Shown here: positions 60,901 to 64,000 of the stretch, one piece after another | Position numbering within the stretch: the first letter of the stretch is position 1 | Layout: each line of letters starts with the position of its first letter | From: Vibrio metoecus | GTDB lineage: Bacteria > Pseudomonadota > Gammaproteobacteria > Enterobacterales > Vibrionaceae | DNA: 64,000 nucleotides | Assembly: GCF_009665255.1 (NCBI RefSeq) | Contig: NZ_CP035686.1 | Span: 2,298,001-2,362,000 of the forward strand | Direction of reading: 5' to 3' | Program-made: the position numbers and the translations under genes | The notes under the pieces: generated by a model | Seen by the model: only the letters and a program-made list of their open reading frames with translations | Told to the model about the DNA's origin: nothing | Database searches by the model: none

Positions 60901-61812
60901 GGTCGGTTTTAATTCAACAATCCCTGATTCTAGCAGCAGCTCATGACGCTGCTCAGCGTTTTGCCACACCAGCTCCGAAGGCTTAAGTTCGACATAACCA
61001 TCAACCGGTTGATTATGTTCAAGCGTTGCCCAAGCATTAAAGCTCAGTTGGCCTTTTTGAATTCCAGTTTGGTCTTTCAGATAACGGGTCAACCAAGGCA
61101 ACACGCGAACTTTGTCGGCACTCACATAAAAATCGCCCGAAACATCACGCAGCGAACCATGGTCGGTAAAGTTGGCACTCACTAACAAAGAGTTGATATT
61201 GGTTCCTGCAATGCTCACCACCCCTTCCGTAAAATGACGCTGTCCACGATTTTGCCAACGTAATTTATCGATATCGAGCTGACGTAGATCTCCGGTAAAA
61301 GTGCGGTAAAGAATGGCAGAGTTTTTTAAGCTGAAGTCGTCCAACTGACGCAACAGCAAATCGTCTAGCTGTTTTACCACTCGCCCTTGGCGAGATTGTC
61401 GAGGGTTAGGGTTTTGCTCTAATGCCAACCAGTCAATGGCGCGCAGATCCAACACCATGCCATTGATGGTGAGGTCTGCAATCACTGGTTGTCGCTGCCA
61501 AATCGACTGCAATAAATCAAATTCGATCTCGATACTGGCAGCATTCAGTTGAATATCATTACTGTCCGGCCAGTGGGCTTGCAGAGTTTGTAAAGAAAGA
61601 GAAGGATGGGTGTTGCGCCAGTAACCTTGAACATCAGCAATCGCCACTTGTACCGACGAATTTTGGTTCAGCCAATCCTGAATCTCCGCCTGAAAACGGT
61701 TCATCTGAGGCAGCAAAATACGCAGACCAGTGACGGCTAAAGCCAGCACAATCAACAGGCTGACCAGCAGCCACATAAGGATCCGCCCGAGGCGGGTTAC
61801 TGTCGAAATCAC
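57934..61812 (-). CDS. yhdP: YhdP, AsmA-like phospholipid-transport-associated protein
   Basis: Large inner-membrane anchored, periplasm-spanning protein, 1292 residues. One TM helix near the N-terminus (about 13-33, LMWLLVSLLIVLALAVTGLRI), followed by DUF3971-type beta-groove repeats and a C-terminal AsmA2 part (DVSGAARLLGLFSLDSI, GSGEISQGVFVTNNIKMDA). E. coli YhdP, with TamB and YdbH, moves phospholipids to the outer membrane. Followed by the nitrilase gene after 8 bp. Confidence 0.95.
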   Translation of the reverse strand: MISTVTRLGRILMWLLVSLLIVLALAVTGLRILLPQMNRFQAEIQDWLNQNSSVQVAIADVQGYWRNTHPSLSLQTLQAHWPDSNDIQLNAASIEIEFDLLQSIWQRQPVIADLTINGMVLDLRAIDWLALEQNPNPRQSRQGRVVKQLDDLLLRQLDDFSLKNSAILYRTFTGDLRQLDIDKLRWQNRGQRHFTEGVVSIAGTNINSLLVSANFTDHGSLRDVSGDFYVSADKVRVLPWLTRYLKDQTGIQKGQLSFNAWATLEHNQPVDGYVELKPSELVWQNAEQRHELLLESGIVELKPTKLGWQVNAHSLRLRSDDALWPLMDVAMDWQPDEWRLNLSQLNIESLLPLTKLIPESQTLNHWLEILKPKGMLEDVRIAKGATLESLHYSASLIDGGIAQWELLPQVNALQAQIQGSLSQARIHATLVDDVLPYGQVFQAPLNIRQGEVDMVWQQDEQGWSLWADKVTVATPDLQALGAFRLDFPDNASPFLSFYTEADLFNAGETWRYLPTLALGQELTDYLSTAIQAGQVNTAKLVWYGALDQFPYRMHNGVFQAWVGLKQAKFAFDTAWPPITDLQLDLLFENDAMYLDSNSATLMDVTAERITGRIPELAELGHIEIEAVASAKQGNAIRNYMMATPLVDSVGAALTTIQVKGPVRSEFQLNIPFHSGVEPRAWGFAELNNNSVDIDTPPMSLKSVSGKIEFDNDRVSAAGLDARLLKQPVAIDFKGEDAKRGYTVNIDILGDWEVKPLIPFVGERWLSRVKGHAPWQASVDIQLNDVGFTYQLDGKADLRALESRYPFPLKKALKVKGQALLQASGNQEMVSARLQLPQAKYQAEIDLTPKVPTLKATNLVLGQGSFKISPVVGHHVQLRSQAFNLDEWLSIAHEKPAPKAGKSKLASLNTPTIPMPERIDVGVKELTFAGLEWHDVDLNARRKDLGWLLSVDSQEIKGQANYIEPYDLSIALDRLHLFLPQLESVGEETLLVDIDRKKLPKISDFDRQFHQWMPNLTLTIKDFWLQGYKIGQANVDFQRQGDTLLWKSIDFTSGTNQLHVNGTWTLTDTQSHTQMNLDMKGDNNSDLMARFGINTGIQRAPFEITARTQWDGAPWSMQVNTLQGKVDTKLGKGVISDVSGAARLLGLFSLDSIIRKMQLDFSDVFDKGMAFDSITGSGEISQGVFVTNNIKMDAVAGDMTIKGLADLNTRTVDAEVNFVPDITSGIPVLTAFAVTPQTALYVLAITTVISPVVEVFTQVNYEVKGPLDSPTVKELSRSKGEFKLPEKLRKLAE

Positions 61813-61824
61813 CCGATGCCCTAT

Positions 61825-63294
61825 TTACATCATGACTACATCAAACTGTTCTTGGTTGTAGAGGGGTTCAGCTTGAATGCGTACCTCTTTGCCAATGAAC
61901 ACTTCCAACTCGGCTAATGCGTGTGACTCTTCGCCTTGCAAAGTATCTGCCACGGCCGGAGAGGCGTAGACCACAAATTTGTCTGCATCATACGCACGAT
62001 TAACACGAGTGATTTCACGGAGAATTTCAAAACAGACGGATTCCACGGTTTTGACACTGCCGCGACCTTCACAGGTTGGACAAGTCGAACAGAGCACATG
62101 TTCAATGCTTTCGCGGGTTCTTTTGCGCGTCATCTCCACCAGGCCGAGCTGAGTGAAACCATTGATGTTGGTTTTTACCCGATCTTTCATCAGCGCCGTT
62201 TCTAAAGAGGTGAGCACTCGCTTACGATGTTCATCCGAAGCCATATCGATAAAGTCGATGATAATGATGCCACCCAGATTGCGTAGACGCAGCTGACGAG
62301 CAATGGCCTGAGTCGCTTCGATATTGGTGTTGAAAATGGTTTCTTCGAGATTACGACGGCCAACAAACGCCCCCGTATTGATGTCGATGGTGGTCATGGC
62401 TTCGGTCTGATCGATGATCAAATATCCACCCGATTTCAGTTCCACTTTACGCTCCAAAGAACGCTGGATTTCGTTCTCCGTATCGTACATATCAAAAATC
62501 GGTTTATCACCGTGGTACAAATCAAGCTTTGCGGTGAGTTCAGGCACGTATTCAGAGGTGAATTCTTTTAGGTTTTCGTACTCTTGTCTTGAATCGACCA
62601 GAATTTTGGTCAGCTCTGTGCCAACAAAATCACGCAAAATCCGTTGTGCCAAGCCAAGTTCGCCATACAGCATGGAGCGATTTTTGTATTTGCTACGCCG
62701 TTCGATGACTTTTGACCATAAACGCTTAAGAAAGGCGGCATCTTGGGTGAGTTCTTTTTCATTTGCGCCTTCTGCCGCAGTACGAATAATGAATCCACCA
62801 TGCTCATCACAGTAGTGAGACACCACTTTTTTTAGTCGCTCACGTTCGGCTTCACTTTCAATGCGTTGTGATACACCAACATGGCTCGCCCCCGGCATAA
62901 AGACCAGATAACGAGAAGGGAGCGTGATATCGGTAGTTAGGCGCGCACCTTTAGTACCCAGTGGATCTTTCACCACTTGCACCACAATATCTTGCCCTTG
63001 GCGCACCAGCTCGGAAATATCACGCACTTGGAATTGCTGCTTTTCACTTTCCGCAACACATTCTGTATGCGGCACAATATCTGAGGCATGTAAGAAAGCG
63101 GCTTTGTCGAGCCCAATATCCACAAACGCCGCTTGCATACCCGGCAACACCCGGCTGACTTTGCCTTTGTAAATATTGCCAACAATGCCGCGTTTGGCTT
63201 CACGTTCAATATGGATTTCTTGAAGGATTCCCCCTTCAATCATCGCCACCCGAGTTTCACTCGGGGTGACGTTTAACAGCAACTCTGCACTCAT
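61825..63294 (-). CDS. rng: Ribonuclease G
   Basis: Endoribonuclease of the RNase E/G family that processes 16S rRNA 5' end and some mRNAs. 489 residues. S1 domain about 38-125 (GNIYKGKVSRVLPGMQAAFVDIG), RNase H-like and DNase I-like catalytic parts with metal Asp in TIDINTGAFVG and IIIDFIDM, and the zinc-link CSTCPTCEGRG (about 404-414). It lacks the long RNase E C-terminal scaffold. 12 bp upstream of yhdP. Confidence 0.96.
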   Translation of the reverse strand: MSAELLLNVTPSETRVAMIEGGILQEIHIEREAKRGIVGNIYKGKVSRVLPGMQAAFVDIGLDKAAFLHASDIVPHTECVAESEKQQFQVRDISELVRQGQDIVVQVVKDPLGTKGARLTTDITLPSRYLVFMPGASHVGVSQRIESEAERERLKKVVSHYCDEHGGFIIRTAAEGANEKELTQDAAFLKRLWSKVIERRSKYKNRSMLYGELGLAQRILRDFVGTELTKILVDSRQEYENLKEFTSEYVPELTAKLDLYHGDKPIFDMYDTENEIQRSLERKVELKSGGYLIIDQTEAMTTIDINTGAFVGRRNLEETIFNTNIEATQAIARQLRLRNLGGIIIIDFIDMASDEHRKRVLTSLETALMKDRVKTNINGFTQLGLVEMTRKRTRESIEHVLCSTCPTCEGRGSVKTVESVCFEILREITRVNRAYDADKFVVYASPAVADTLQGEESHALAELEVFIGKEVRIQAEPLYNQEQFDVVMM

Positions 63295-63319
63295 GAGCGC
63301 ACCTCAATGATTAAAATGA

Positions 63320-63883
63320 TTAGAATTTGTGCAGAAGCTGGTCAGTCTCGTAGAGTGGCAATCCGACTACCGCGTGGTAGCTGCCTTCAATCCTCGTAAC
63401 AAATCGTCCACCCAATCCCTGAATGCCGTAACTGCCAGCTTTATCGCAGGGCTCACCACTTTGCCAATACGCTTCTATCTCTTGTTCTGACAAAGTTTTA
63501 AACCACACCTCCGTGGTCACCACCACGGAGTGAATGACGCCGCGGCAAGTCACGCTCACTGCGGTCATCACTTGATGTTGGCTACCGGAAAGCTTGAGTA
63601 ACATGCGTTTTGCATCAGCAAAATCACGCGGCTTTTCCAACACCTGTTGATCTTTCACGACTATCGTATCTGAACCAACCACGACCGCTTCGGCCACAAC
63701 CAACGCAGCTCCCGCTAAGGCTTTATCGCGAGAAAGCCGTTCAACATATTGCACAGGCGACTCAGCCGCTGCGCGTCTCTCTTCGACATTCGGTACCACA
63801 ACGTCAAATTGGTAGCCCATTTGCGCTAACAATTCACGTCGTCGTGGTGAACCCGAAGCCAGAACTAATTTCGATATTGTCAT
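63320..63883 (-). CDS. maf: Maf-type nucleoside triphosphate pyrophosphatase (YhdE-like)
   Basis: Hydrolyses non-canonical or dTTP/UTP-type nucleotides; homologue of E. coli YhdE. From MTISKLVLASGSPRRRELL 187 residues; the earlier in-frame ATG at 63937 lies inside mreD. Blocks LASGSPRR (7-14), VGSDTIVV (about 70) and DKAGSYGIQGLGGRFV (about 148). The start overlaps the mreD stop (ATGA). Confidence 0.94.
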   Translation of the reverse strand: MTISKLVLASGSPRRRELLAQMGYQFDVVVPNVEERRAAAESPVQYVERLSRDKALAGAALVVAEAVVVGSDTIVVKDQQVLEKPRDFADAKRMLLKLSGSQHQVMTAVSVTCRGVIHSVVVTTEVWFKTLSEQEIEAYWQSGEPCDKAGSYGIQGLGGRFVTRIEGSYHAVVGLPLYETDQLLHKF

Positions 63884-64000
63884 TTCACATGCCAATGGCG
63901 TCGAACTCGGCGCAGTAATAAAAACATCCACGGCCAAAGTATACAGGCAATCACTCCACTCCAGAGTGATAAAGGATTGAATGTCACGTTCTGAATGAGG
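63880..64000 (-). CDS. mreD: Rod-shape-determining protein MreD, C-terminal end (cut by window edge)
   Basis: Forty codons (including stop) of an open frame running out of the window: NPLSLWSGVIACILWPWMFL then LLRRVRRHWHVK. A terminal membrane helix followed by an Arg-rich tail fits the MreD C-terminus. It overlaps the maf start by three bases (ATGA), the standard mreBCD-maf-rng order. Confidence 0.8.
   Translation of the reverse strand, partial: LIQNVTFNPLSLWSGVIACILWPWMFLLLRRVRRHWHVK

Overview
The window is chromosomal backbone of a Vibrio, almost certainly Vibrio cholerae or a very close relative (V. mimicus, V. paracholerae). Three things say so. The left edge holds the divergent irgA/irgB pair with a Fur box between them. 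A (TAGGGTC)n tandem repeat sits just upstream of obgE, which matches the published V. cholerae VNTR typing locus VC0437. Gene order follows the large-chromosome region between irgA and the mre genes. Nearly every base is accounted for by housekeeping genes. I see no prophage, CRISPR array, insertion sequence or integron, and no gene cluster that looks like an undescribed defence or mobile system.

Layout. 1-5,300: irgA (cut by the edge), irgB, tkt, metK. 5,300-11,830: sprT, secreted endonuclease I, rsmE-gshB-yqgE-yqgF, then tyrS and an orphan LuxR-type regulator on the minus strand. 11,930-18,920: pilU/pilT, then the long plus-strand run yggS-proC-yggT-yggU-DUF4426-rdgB-hemW. 18,920-24,300: an AlkA-like glycosylase, glutaminase, trmB, then mutY-yggX-mltC, with ERIC-type repeats around trmB. 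24,400-27,490: two tRNA clusters (Phe, Thr and Asn, nine genes) flanking a methyl-accepting chemotaxis protein. 27,600-35,400: djlA, then lptD-surA-pdxA-rsmA-apaG-apaH. 35,440-40,510: folA, a YjjB/YjjP exporter pair (yjjP frameshifted), obgE, rpmA-rplU, ispB. 40,650-44,130: an ArcD-like amino-acid antiporter, mdh, argR. 44,450-49,240: a TAXI-TRAP transporter with usp, then a small DUF2061 membrane protein behind a Fur-like box. 49,300-55,320: an orphan sugar-binding-fold protein, rraB, arcA (arginine deiminase, frameshifted), hcr and hcp. 55,650-64,000: mreD (partial)-maf-rng-yhdP-nitrilase-tldD, all minus strand.

How genes work together. lptD and surA share an outer-membrane biogenesis operon with pdxA, rsmA, apaG and apaH. 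PilT and PilU retract type IV pili. Arginine-related functions (an APC antiporter, ArgR, arginine deiminase) are spread over 11 kb, and argR and arcA share GCATA-type motifs upstream. Hcp/Hcr form the nitrosative-stress pair. irgA, and possibly the DUF2061 gene, are iron-controlled.

The points most worth a second look are two single-base losses in homopolymers that break arcA (CCCC to CCC) and yjjP (G8 to G7), the degenerate ERIC-like leader of arcA, the near-identical tRNA Thr-Asn duplication, the 27-bp tandem repeat behind tldD, and the Fur-box/DUF2061 gene.
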